Assembly: GCA_017961625.1 (NCBI GenBank)
Contig: JAGCWY010000072.1
Coordinates: 1-29,024 of the forward strand
Reading direction: 5' to 3'
DNA: 29,024 nt
Source of the DNA: Ruminococcus sp.
GTDB taxonomy: Bacteria > Bacillota > Clostridia > Oscillospirales > Ruminococcaceae
Below the pieces are notes generated by a model that was not told the DNA's origin, ran no database searches, and was given only the letters and a program-made list of their open reading frames with translations. The translations under genes and the position numbers were made by a program. Positions 6,386 through 13,051 of this stretch are shown here, in pieces. Each line of letters starts with the position of its first letter. Position 1 is the first letter of the stretch.

Positions 6386-6496
6386 TTATGATTCAATTGA
6401 TAATCGGGCTGAGTTTTGTAAATTCCGTAATTGTCTCCTTTCTTTTGTTCTACAATAATCTCACTATGGAGAAGTCGGACATGCTTCTCCACCTTT

Positions 6497-6636
6497 GTTC
6501 GGATGGCGAAATTATAGACACAGGCGACTTCAAGCCCTTTTGATAAAATGTCAAGGATAATCCATACATTCCGGGCTTTCGTCTGGTGGTATGTTGCACT
6601 ACCACCGTGCAGGTGTGACTCCTGCTCCGGACACCA
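6497..6636 (+). tRNA. tRNA-Leu-like element with a large insertion in the anticodon loop
   Basis: A full cloverleaf can be drawn. Acceptor GTTCGGA (6497-6503) pairs with TCCGGAC (6626-6632, one G-U), then A and encoded CCA (6634-6636). T-stem GCAGG/CCTGC (6609-6613/6621-6625) has a 7-base loop. Anticodon stem GGCGA/TCGTC (6523-6527/6579-6583) and a long variable arm GGTGGTA/TACCACC (6585-6591/6600-6606) are of class II (Leu/Ser) type. The 5' third (TGGCGAAATT, TAGAC) matches leucine tRNAs. Oddities: the anticodon loop is 51 bases instead of 7 and contains AAGCCC/GGGCTT (6532-6537/6573-6578); D-loop GG is missing; the T-loop reads TGTGACT instead of TTCRANT; D-stem has a C-A mismatch. Either an interrupted tRNA, a tRNA mimic or a decaying gene. 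The anticodon is undecided; the 5' loop sequence CTTCAAG would give UCA. Confidence 0.55.
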
Positions 6637-6666
6637 CAGCTGAATAATTTACCTCCTATGGTGATG

Positions 6667-6707
6667 CAGCACTCCGTCTCAGTACTCCCCTCTGAGGCGG
6701 TTTGCTG
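6667..6707 (+). promoter_or_regulatory. Strong hairpin at the 3' end of the non-coding region
   Basis: CCGTCTCAG (6674-6682) pairs with CTGAGGCGG (6692-6700) with one G-U, extended across a 2x2 internal loop by CAGCA/TGCTG (6667-6671/6703-6707). A second small stem GCTG/CAGC (6704-6707/6714-6717) is followed by TTTT (6718-6721). This could terminate or process the upstream RNA before the ParB/methylase gene; the T-run is too short for a confident terminator call. Confidence 0.5.
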
Positions 6708-6775
6708 TATACGCAGCTTTTACAATCAATTTACTACCAATCACACTACTCAAACGTACTAAGGAACGCACTACT

Positions 6776-7981
6776 ATGAAAAACTTAATAATTGATTATC
6801 TACCGATCGAGGAGCTCAAACCTTACGAAAGGAACGCTAAGCTTCATCCGAAGGCGCAGATTGAGCAGATCAAGAAGTCTATCAAGGACTTCGGCTTCAA
6901 TGATCCTGTTGCAGTCTGGAAGGACAATGAGATCATCGAGGGCCACGGCCGCTTAATAGCTGCCAAAGAGTTAGGCCTGACGGAGATTCCTATCATCCGG
7001 CTTGACGATCTGACTGATCAGCAGCGCAGAGCCTACATGCTGGCTCACAACAAGCTTACTATGAATTCTGACTTTGATGTGGAGCTGCTGAGCAAAGAGA
7101 TTGAGAACATTATTGACTTTGATATGACTGATTTCGGCTTTGACAGCTTATTTGAGACTGAGGAAGTTGTTGAGGACGATTATCAGGAACCGCTTCCAGA
7201 GGAGCCGCAGGCAAAGCTCGGTGATATATACCAGCTTGGAAGGCACAGGCTTATGTGTGGAGATTCTACCTCTCAGGAAGATGTTCAGAAGCTGCTTGAC
7301 GGTCAACAGGTGGACATGGTCCTTACGGATCCACCGTACAATGTAAATTATAAAGGCACCGCAGGCAGTATCATGAATGACAACATGGAAAGCTCTGAGT
7401 TCAGGCAGTTCCTGAAAAAGGCTTTCCTTAATATACGGCAGGCTCTGAAAAGCGGCTGCACTTTTCATATCTGGTATGCAGATACCGAAGGTTATAACTT
7501 TCGAGGAGCCTGCTCCGATGCAGGGCTTATTGTACGACAGCAGCTTATCTGGGTAAAGAACAGCGCCACAATAGGCCGTCAGGACTTCCAGCACCAGTAT
7601 GAGAGCGTTCTCTCTGGCCTGACGTTTGACGATGAGCCACAGGAAGGCTTTTCGCCTTGTATGTATGGCTGGAAGGACGGAGCTGCTCACAAGTGGTTTA
7701 AAAAGCGCAAAGAGCGTGATGTGATGTTCTTTGACAAGCCCAGAGCTTCAAAGGAACATCCGACCATGAAGCCGGTGCTGCTGTTTGACTACGAAATGCA
7801 ATGCAATACCAAGCCAGGAGACAGCGTGCTTGACTTATTCGGTGGCTCCGGTACCCTTATCATTGCAGCGCAGCAGAACAAGCGCACGGCTTACGTTATG
7901 GAGTATGATCCGAAATACGTTGATGTCATTATTGACAGATGGGAGAAGTTTACAGGTGAAAAGGCGGTTAAACTGAATTGA
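6776..7981 (+). CDS. ParB-like nuclease domain fused to DNA (N6-adenine/N4-cytosine) methylase, 401 aa
   Basis: Residues 5-105 are a ParB/sulfiredoxin-type domain (PIEELKPYERNAKLHPK; IIEGHGRLIAAKELG). From about residue 150 comes a beta-class amino-methyltransferase: catalytic DPPYNVNYKG (185-194) precedes the SAM-binding LDLFGGSGT (352-360), with TMKP before the latter. Such fusions sit directly upstream of terminase in many phages, and methylate phage DNA against restriction or mark it for packaging. No restriction enzyme is adjacent. The start has only a weak AAGGA site (around 6761), after the long non-coding region. Confidence 0.85.
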   Translation: MKNLIIDYLPIEELKPYERNAKLHPKAQIEQIKKSIKDFGFNDPVAVWKDNEIIEGHGRLIAAKELGLTEIPIIRLDDLTDQQRRAYMLAHNKLTMNSDFDVELLSKEIENIIDFDMTDFGFDSLFETEEVVEDDYQEPLPEEPQAKLGDIYQLGRHRLMCGDSTSQEDVQKLLDGQQVDMVLTDPPYNVNYKGTAGSIMNDNMESSEFRQFLKKAFLNIRQALKSGCTFHIWYADTEGYNFRGACSDAGLIVRQQLIWVKNSATIGRQDFQHQYESVLSGLTFDDEPQEGFSPCMYGWKDGAAHKWFKKRKERDVMFFDKPRASKEHPTMKPVLLFDYEMQCNTKPGDSVLDLFGGSGTLIIAAQQNKRTAYVMEYDPKYVDVIIDRWEKFTGEKAVKLN

Positions 7982-7990
7982 GGTGATTGA

Positions 7991-8380
7991 ATGGCAGGTG
8001 GCAGACCGAGAATAGAGATTGATCAGCAGGATTTTGAGTCTCTTTTAGCCATACAATGCACACTTGAAGAAGTAACAGCTTTTTTTGAACATAAGTTAGG
8101 CAAGTGCTCACAGGATACAATTGAGCGATGGTGTAAGCGTACTTACAAAGAGAATTTTGCGGAGGTATCTGCCAAAAAAAGAAATATTGGTAAGATATCG
8201 CTTAGACGTTCAGGCTGGCAGCTGGCTCAGAAAAACCCAGCAGTACATATATTCTACTGCAAGAACTATCTCGGCATGACTGATAAGATTGAGACCGACA
8301 ACAGCGAGGAGATCATGAAGAAGCTTGACGATGTTCTCAGTCAGATCGGCGAGGAAGAACCTGAGAGCGAAGGTGAGTAA
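7991..8380 (+). CDS. terS: Terminase small subunit-like protein, 129 aa
   Basis: ATG at 7991 with GAGGTGA overlapping the previous stop. Residues 1-50 start MAGGRPRIEIDQQDFESL and form a helix-turn-helix-like unit (CTLEEVTAFFEHKLG; DTIERWCKRTYKENF). Residues 60-95 (ISLRRSGWQLAQKNPAVHIF, YCKNYLGMTDK) are the core signature of this TerS-like group, and the tail is acidic. It binds the packaging site and loads the large subunit, which is encoded immediately after (TAA directly followed by ATG). Confidence 0.8.
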   Translation: MAGGRPRIEIDQQDFESLLAIQCTLEEVTAFFEHKLGKCSQDTIERWCKRTYKENFAEVSAKKRNIGKISLRRSGWQLAQKNPAVHIFYCKNYLGMTDKIETDNSEEIMKKLDDVLSQIGEEEPESEGE

Positions 8381-9607
8381 ATGGGCTTACAGTTCTCACC
8401 TATGCAGCATGAGTTCTTTCAGAACGCTCACAGCCGCTGGAACGTAAAGACAGGCGCTACCCGTAGCGGTAAGACCTTTATGGACTACTACCTGATTCCG
8501 AAGCGGATCAGGGCTGTTGCAGGTAAGCCAGGAAGAATATTTATCCTCGGTAATACCAAAGGCACGCTTATGCGAAACATCATTGAACCTATGCAGGAGA
8601 TATGGGGCAGCAAGCTTGTTACCAGTATCAACTCAGAGAATAAGGCTAAGATGTTTGGCGAGGAAGTGTACTGCTTAGGAGCTTCCAAAGTTACAGCTGT
8701 AGACGTATTTCGAGGAGCAAGCGTTAAATACCTTTATGGTGATGAGGTCGTTACCTGGCACCAGCAGGCGTTTGATATGATGAAGTCACGTCTCGACCGC
8801 AGCTACAGCATAGCAGACCTGACCTGCAACCCTGAGGGCAAGCTACACTGGTTTAAGAAGTTCCTGGATTCCAATGCAGACATATACTGTCAGAAATACT
8901 CGATTGACGATAATCCGTTTAACGATCCTAAGTTTGTGGCTGAGCTGAAAAGAGAATACGAAGGCACAGTCTACTATGATAGATATATCCGAGGTGAGTG
9001 GGTAAACGCTGAGGGCCTTGTATACAGCGTGTTTGATGAAAAGATGCACGTTACCACCGAGGAGTTTGAAATGCTCCCGGCTTACTACGTCAGCTGCGAC
9101 TACGGTACCCAGAACGCTACCGTGTTCCTGCTCTGGCATAAAATAAAGGACGGCCGCTGGCTCTGCGAGAAAGAGTATTACTATTCCGGACGTGAGTCTA
9201 TAAGGCAAAAGACCGATGAACAGTACTGCGACGATCTTGACCGCTTCCTGGAAGGCATTTCTACCAAGGGCGTTATCGTGGATCCTTCGGCGGCTTCTCT
9301 TATAGCTGCACTCCGCAAGCGAGGATATATAGTATTCCACGCCAAGAACGATGTCAAGAACGGCATCAAGGAAACAATGGTCCGGCTGAATAAAGGAATG
9401 CTGCTATTCAGGCCATGCTGCAAGCACACCATTGAAGAATTCTACCTTTACAGCTGGAAGCCGTCGCCCAGCAAGGACGATAACAAACGGAACGATATTG
9501 ACGATGAAGTAATTAAACAGAACGACCACTGCATGGACGCTCTGAGATATTTTGTATATACACACCTTTGCACAAGCAAGGTCGGAACCTCGAAAATAAG
9601 ACGATAG
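8381..9607 (+). CDS. terL: Terminase large subunit, 408 aa
   Basis: Walker A GATRSGKT (residues 25-32), Walker B-like VKYLYGDE (D121, E122), and a C-terminal RNase H-like nuclease whose first catalytic Asp is in VSCDYG (D240), with later acidic residues in VDPSAAS and DHCMDALRYF. Length and motif order fit the PBSX-type TerL family. It powers DNA translocation into proheads and cuts genome units. It follows TerS with no gap and precedes the portal gene, the standard packaging order. Confidence 0.92.
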   Translation: MGLQFSPMQHEFFQNAHSRWNVKTGATRSGKTFMDYYLIPKRIRAVAGKPGRIFILGNTKGTLMRNIIEPMQEIWGSKLVTSINSENKAKMFGEEVYCLGASKVTAVDVFRGASVKYLYGDEVVTWHQQAFDMMKSRLDRSYSIADLTCNPEGKLHWFKKFLDSNADIYCQKYSIDDNPFNDPKFVAELKREYEGTVYYDRYIRGEWVNAEGLVYSVFDEKMHVTTEEFEMLPAYYVSCDYGTQNATVFLLWHKIKDGRWLCEKEYYYSGRESIRQKTDEQYCDDLDRFLEGISTKGVIVDPSAASLIAALRKRGYIVFHAKNDVKNGIKETMVRLNKGMLLFRPCCKHTIEEFYLYSWKPSPSKDDNKRNDIDDEVIKQNDHCMDALRYFVYTHLCTSKVGTSKIRR

Positions 9608-9618
9608 GAAGTGTTATT

Positions 9619-10980
9619 ATGCCGTTTTTAATGGACTCCACAGATGAGCTGACACCTCAGCTGATATGTGAATACATAAAAATGCACAGAACTGTTATGA
9701 TACCGAAATACAAAACGCTTCAGGCTTACTATGAAGGTCATCATAAAATTCTGAACCGTAAGCCAAAGTACAGGGCTAATGATCCGTGTAACAATGTGGT
9801 TTGCAATTACGCCAAGTACATTAGCGATTTTGCAGCTGGTTACCTTATCGGCGAGCCTATCAGTTACCAGTCTCAGGATCAGAACCTTGACAAGCTGCAA
9901 GACTGGAATAACATAGCTCAGACCGATGTACAGGACATGGATAATGCCAAGTATCAGTCTATTTTCGGTGTGGCTTATGAGCTTGTATATATGTCCTCAG
10001 CTGACTCACCAACGCCAAAAACGGCGAGTACGCATCCGACACAGAGCTTTGTTATTTATAACAACTCTGTTGAGCTCAAGAAAATGGCAGGCGTTAATTA
10101 CTATGACAGGCACGATCCAAAGACACAGGACGTAATCGGCTTCACTGTAATTGCCAGCACTGAAAAGGAAATCCTTAAATTCAATGTGACTGTTGATTAT
10201 GCTCTGGACGGTGAAGTCACACCGGAGCCAAATCCATTTAAGGCTGTTACTCTTATTGAGATTTACAACAACAATGAACGCCAGGGCGACTTCGAGCAGC
10301 TTATTCCGCTTATCGATGCATACAACAGTCAGCAGTCCAATCGTGTTGATGATGTCGAAAACTTTGTCAATTCTATTCTTGTTCTGACAGGACAGGTTCT
10401 CGGTGATACCGACAAGGAAAAGTCCGAAGCTTATAACAGCATTAAGGAGAACGGTGTCATGGAGCTGACCGAGGACGGCAAGGCTGGATTCCTGACACGC
10501 CAGATAGATCAGCAAGGCAATGAGCTGCTCCGTCAGAGCCTGGCTGATGATATACACAAGTTCAGCTGCGTTCCTTCCATGACTGATAAGGACTTTGCTT
10601 CCAACGTCAGCGGCGTGGCTATGCAGTTCAAGCTGCTCGGCCTTAATCAAATCACGAAGATCAAGGAGCGATACATCAAGGAAGGCATCAGAGAGCGTAT
10701 TCAGCTGTTTTCAGCTATTATGCAGGATAAGGGAATGCCTGGTATCAACATCGATGATATAACAATCACAATTACACACAGCCTGCCGAAGAACCTCGTG
10801 GAGATAGCGCAGGTAATTGGAACCTTACACGGAATCTGCAGTAACGAAACGCTTCTGGCCCAGCTGCCATTTGTCGAGGATCCTGAGGAAGAGTCAAAGA
10901 AAGCTGCAGAGGAACGCAGGCAGGAGCAGGACGAACGCTTTGTGATGTCTACTCCACCTGATATAAGAAATGCGGAATAA
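9619..10980 (+). CDS. Portal protein (SPP1 gp6-like), 453 aa
   Basis: ATG at 9619 with AGGAA at 9606-9610; an earlier in-frame start inside the terminase gene is unlikely. The product starts MPFLMDSTDELTPQLICEYI and has the gp6-family features MIPKYKTLQAYYEGHH, NVVCNYAKYISDFAAGYLIG and LQDWNN, plus a long C-terminal helix region with DFASNVSGVAMQFKLLGL. Twelve copies form the ring at one head vertex through which DNA enters and leaves. It overlaps the next gene by 11 bases. Confidence 0.9.
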   Translation: MPFLMDSTDELTPQLICEYIKMHRTVMIPKYKTLQAYYEGHHKILNRKPKYRANDPCNNVVCNYAKYISDFAAGYLIGEPISYQSQDQNLDKLQDWNNIAQTDVQDMDNAKYQSIFGVAYELVYMSSADSPTPKTASTHPTQSFVIYNNSVELKKMAGVNYYDRHDPKTQDVIGFTVIASTEKEILKFNVTVDYALDGEVTPEPNPFKAVTLIEIYNNNERQGDFEQLIPLIDAYNSQQSNRVDDVENFVNSILVLTGQVLGDTDKEKSEAYNSIKENGVMELTEDGKAGFLTRQIDQQGNELLRQSLADDIHKFSCVPSMTDKDFASNVSGVAMQFKLLGLNQITKIKERYIKEGIRERIQLFSAIMQDKGMPGINIDDITITITHSLPKNLVEIAQVIGTLHGICSNETLLAQLPFVEDPEEESKKAAEERRQEQDERFVMSTPPDIRNAE

Positions 10981-12013
10981 GCAGTACTGGATTGACCGAG
11001 CCAACAGGCGCATGGATAACTACACACTGGCTGCCTTTGATACGGCTCGGACTATTCAGCGGTCATATAATACCCTTGAAACGTATATTAAGACCGAAAT
11101 GGCAAAGATACTGCGGCATATAGGTGATGAAGGTTCTCTTGCCTACGAGTACAGAATGAAGCGGCTGAACGCTCTGCTTATCAATACCGAGCAGAAGTTC
11201 AAGGAGCTGTACGGCATCAACTTAGGCGATACCACAGCATTTCTGAAAAGCATAATTCCGGAAGCCTACTATCACACGATCTTCGATATAGCACAAGGCA
11301 CAGGAGTACAGCCAGAGTTCTCAGCGGTGCCGACAAGGCTTATAAACAAGATTATCAATGAAGATTGGAGCGGTGAGAACTACTCCAAGCGGATATGGGA
11401 CAATACAGAGGAGCTGGCCAAAGAAGTACGGCAGGTCCTTACCGAAGCAGCTGTGAACGGCGAGAGCATTTATAAGACTTCCAAGCGGCTCTCGGAGAAG
11501 TTCGACCAGTCTGCATATAATTCACGTCGGCTTATCCGCACTGAAACCACCTACGCCACCAATCAGGCCGAGCTGCTCTCTTATGAGGAGCTGGATATTG
11601 ACAAGTATGAGTTTGTGGCTACTTTGGACACCAGAACATCAAGCATCTGTCAGAAAATGGACGGTAAAGTCTTTTATACGAAAGATGCACAGGCAGGCAA
11701 GAACCTGCCGGCTATGCATCCGAATTGCCGTTCTACTACTATTCCAAAATTCAAAGACGGCAATCCAACTTTCAGAACAGCCAGAGACAAGGACGGAAAG
11801 CGTATCACGGTTCCTGCTTCCATGAAGTACCCAGAGTGGTATGATAAGCATATAAAGCCTTATGAAAAGGCAAAGAAGCCGAGAACGCAGCCTGCTCCGA
11901 GCAAGAACAAGCCTGTTGAAGTTCCTGCGGTCACACCTGCAGAGGTACAGGTGAGCAAAGCCCAGAGCGGCGATTATATCGATACTCCAATACCGAAAAG
12001 GAGAAAGCAATGA
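10970..12013 (+). CDS. Minor head protein, MuF/SPP1 gp7-like, 347 aa
   Basis: Begins MRNKQYWIDRANRRMDNYT. The C-terminal MuF domain is clear: RLIRTETTYATNQAEL, VATLDTRTSSICQKMDGKVF and LPAMHPNCRST (H250). Such proteins bind the portal inside the capsid and take part in head assembly and early DNA entry. The basic, Pro-rich tail after residue 290 (TQPAPSKNKPVEVPAVTP) is flexible. No toxin domain is fused here, unlike some MuF proteins. It overlaps the portal gene by 11 bases and the next by 4. Confidence 0.88.
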   Translation: MRNKQYWIDRANRRMDNYTLAAFDTARTIQRSYNTLETYIKTEMAKILRHIGDEGSLAYEYRMKRLNALLINTEQKFKELYGINLGDTTAFLKSIIPEAYYHTIFDIAQGTGVQPEFSAVPTRLINKIINEDWSGENYSKRIWDNTEELAKEVRQVLTEAAVNGESIYKTSKRLSEKFDQSAYNSRRLIRTETTYATNQAELLSYEELDIDKYEFVATLDTRTSSICQKMDGKVFYTKDAQAGKNLPAMHPNCRSTTIPKFKDGNPTFRTARDKDGKRITVPASMKYPEWYDKHIKPYEKAKKPRTQPAPSKNKPVEVPAVTPAEVQVSKAQSGDYIDTPIPKRRKQ

Positions 12014-12144
12014 GTAAATACACACTCCCACCGGAGCAGGTCGCTAAAATATTGCAGGTCCTTGAGAAAGGTGATCGCGTTGAGCTTATTCCGGGCAAAG
12101 ACGGAATCAAAATAATTCAAGAAACCAGAAAGGAAATCAAATAA
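12010..12144 (+). CDS. Small conserved phage protein, 44 aa
   Basis: ATG at 12010 overlaps the previous stop (ATGA), and its own stop overlaps the next start (TAATG at 12142-12146). The sequence contains PPEQVAKILQVLEKG followed by DRVELIPGKDGIKI and a basic end (TRKEIK). Small proteins with this helix plus VEL-I-P-x-K-DG pattern recur beside head genes in Bacillota phages. The function is not known. Confidence 0.65.
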   Translation: MSKYTLPPEQVAKILQVLEKGDRVELIPGKDGIKIIQETRKEIK

Positions 12145-12392
12145 TGGACGAAAAAGCATTAAAAATCGTCAGGGAATACATCGAAGAACACCTTGACAAG
12201 TCAGATGAAAAGCCAAACTTCGAAGTGTTTATGGTCTGGAAGTGCAAAGCACTGCAGAACTGGAAGTATCTTCTTTCAAGCACACTGTTCGACGGCATGT
12301 ACTACGAGCTGACCTATAACGGTGATAAGAAGGAATGGTACCTTGATGCATACAAGAAGTTCCAGAACGTTGTGATCCCGGAGGTAGAGTAA
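12144..12392 (+). CDS. DUF6275-like phage protein, 82 aa
   Basis: The start overlaps the preceding stop (TAATG) and the stop overlaps the next start. The core FEVFMVWKCKALQNWKYLL and FDGMYYELTYNGDKKEWYLD matches my recollection of the DUF6275 family, found as small genes around head and tail modules of Bacillota phages. No catalytic motif is seen. It lies immediately upstream of the Acb2-like gene, so an accessory or anti-defence role is possible but unproven. Confidence 0.65.
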   Translation: MDEKALKIVREYIEEHLDKSDEKPNFEVFMVWKCKALQNWKYLLSSTLFDGMYYELTYNGDKKEWYLDAYKKFQNVVIPEVE

Positions 12393-12583
12393 TGTACACC
12401 AGACGTGAATTCAATGAAGAGGAAATCCAGCTAAGCGGAGAGATTCGCAAAGGCTTAATTGCTGTTGAGGAGCTGCTCGACAAGCTCCCGAACTGCAGAG
12501 AAAAGAGCATAGCATTAACGCACATCGAGGACGCTATGCTGCACAGCAATCTGGCAATAACCGAAACAGGAATAGTTAAATAA
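12392..12583 (+). CDS. Acb2-like protein (cyclic-nucleotide sponge family, DUF7681-like), 63 aa
   Basis: Strong GGAGG site; start overlaps the previous stop. The whole protein is two or three helices. Residues 36-49, REKSIALTHIEDAM, followed by NLAI match the conserved C-terminal helix of Acb2-type proteins as I recall it (REKSLALTKLEEA...NAAIA). Acb2 oligomers bind cyclic di- and trinucleotides and so block CBASS (and some Thoeris) signalling. Length is right for the family. The Trp commonly seen after the EEAM segment is replaced by His-Ser. Assignment is by motif only; binding is untested here. The next gene is a Tad2-like sponge. Confidence 0.6.
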   Translation: MYTRREFNEEEIQLSGEIRKGLIAVEELLDKLPNCREKSIALTHIEDAMLHSNLAITETGIVK

Positions 12584-12585
12584 CG

Positions 12586-12605
12586 TATCTCTAAGCGTTG
12601 AGATA
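12586..12605 (+). promoter_or_regulatory. Small hairpin ahead of the terminator
   Basis: TATCTC (12586-12591) pairs with GAGATA (12600-12605) around an eight-base loop. It begins just after the Acb2-like stop codon and lies 8 bases before the strong terminator stem. It may be part of an attenuation or antitermination leader, or chance. Confidence 0.35.
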
Positions 12606-12613
12606 TAAGAGCC

Positions 12614-12650
12614 GAGCGTGGTTGATTAAGTTCAATCACGCTCTTTTTTT
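12614..12650 (+). terminator. Strong intrinsic terminator inside the late operon
   Basis: Twelve-base-pair stem GAGCGTGGTTGA / TCAATCACGCTC (12614-12625, 12632-12643, one G-U), six-base loop, then seven T (12644-12650). No promoter is evident between it and the Tad2-like and capsid genes downstream, although those must be highly expressed. Read-through, antitermination or an unseen phage-specific promoter is needed. Confidence 0.85.
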
Positions 12651-12673
12651 ATACACAGAATGGAAGTGATTCA

Positions 12674-12925
12674 ATGGATTTCGGACAGGCACTTGATGCA
12701 ATCAAAAGAGGACACAAGGCAGCTCGTGAAGGCTGGAACGGTAAGAACCAGTATATAGAGATTGCTTCAAATATAAGCTACATCAATTCTGACGGATACA
12801 CAGTCAATGCAGACCACAGTGCTATCGGCAATAAGGCTATTGCTTTTGTTGGTACCTCAGGTGTGCAGCTGGGCTGGCTTGCTTCTCAGGCTGATATGCT
12901 TGCAGAGGACTGGAGAATAGTATAA
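12674..12925 (+). CDS. Tad2-like protein (DUF2829; Thoeris/CBASS signal sponge family), 83 aa
   Basis: ATG at 12674, site GGAAGTGA. Signature: MDFGQALDAIKRGHKAAREG leading into WNGK (residues 21-24), AIAFVGTSG in the middle, and GWLASQADMLAEDW (67-80). These are hallmark motifs of DUF2829, now known as Tad2, which forms tetramers that sequester gcADPR made by Thoeris ThsB; some members also bind CBASS cyclic dinucleotides. Full length for the family, with no missing segment. It sits alone between a terminator and the capsid leader, next to the Acb2-like gene. Confidence 0.8.
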   Translation: MDFGQALDAIKRGHKAAREGWNGKNQYIEIASNISYINSDGYTVNADHSAIGNKAIAFVGTSGVQLGWLASQADMLAEDWRIV

Positions 12926-13051
12926 AAACAGCGACCGACATTATTGTCGGTCACAAATGCTCAGATACGGCGCATGAACCGCAATGAGCACCAATAGCCG
13001 ACGGGCTTAAAGCGGATTTCGTCTACTCGGACGTAAAATGGAGGTATTTTT
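12926..13051 (+). promoter_or_regulatory. Structured leader of the scaffold/capsid genes
   Basis: Several stems in 126 bases: GACCGAC/GTCGGTC (12933-12939/12946-12952), TGCTCA/TGAGCA enclosing CGG/CCG (about 12958-12991), AGCC/GGCT (12997-13000/13005-13008) and CGTC/GACG near 13020-13034, then the GGAGG site of the scaffold gene. On the minus strand the first hairpin is followed by a T-run, so it could also stop antisense transcription. No sigma70 promoter is visible. A regulatory leader for the most highly expressed virion genes is inferred. Confidence 0.45.

Larger units (their letters stand above)
6106..6775 (+). other. 670-base region with no plus-strand gene; likely structured transcript from about 6224 to about 6720
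   Basis: No ribosome-bound plus-strand frame is visible between the zinc-ribbon and ParB/methylase genes. After the promoter at 6189-6217 there are local hairpins: GATATT/AATATC (6323-6328/6342-6347, with inner CGG/CCG), ATAAAG/CTTTAT (6360-6365/6384-6389), TGGAGAAG/CTTCTCCA (6467-6474/6484-6491), then the tRNA-like element (6497-6636) and a strong hairpin at 6667-6707. Possible closing helices join TCATAG and GAGGTA (6283-6288, 6293-6298) to CTATGG and TACCTC (6656-6661, 6650-6655), and GAGTGC (6267-6272) to GCACTC (6669-6674). The long-range pairs overlap the minus-strand primase remnant, so they may be fortuitous. Confidence 0.5.

Noticed and set aside
6528..6534. Opal-suppressor tRNA (UCA anticodon) with recoding of UGA in the phage
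   Set aside because: TGA ends many genes here (for example 1812-1814, 3000-3002, 7979-7981) at sensible places, and the anticodon cannot be fixed because of the insertion.
6497..6636. Phage tmRNA
   Set aside because: The tRNA-like ends resemble tRNA-Leu, not the conserved tmRNA 5' and 3' ends, and there is no tag-peptide frame of useful size.
6328..6650. Over 100 minus-strand codons open through the tRNA-like region (reads ...TYHQTKARNVWIILD...)
   Set aside because: It has no good start or ribosome site, and its sequence is the reverse complement of the cloverleaf. It is better explained by RNA structure than by a protein.
6224..6720. Firm assignment as a ROOL or GOLLD RNA
   Set aside because: Size and setting fit, but I cannot match conserved sequence, and the primase remnant occupies part of it. 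Left as an unnamed structured region.
10006..10650. 214-codon minus-strand open frame
   Set aside because: It lies opposite the portal gene and has no start signal or recognisable domain.
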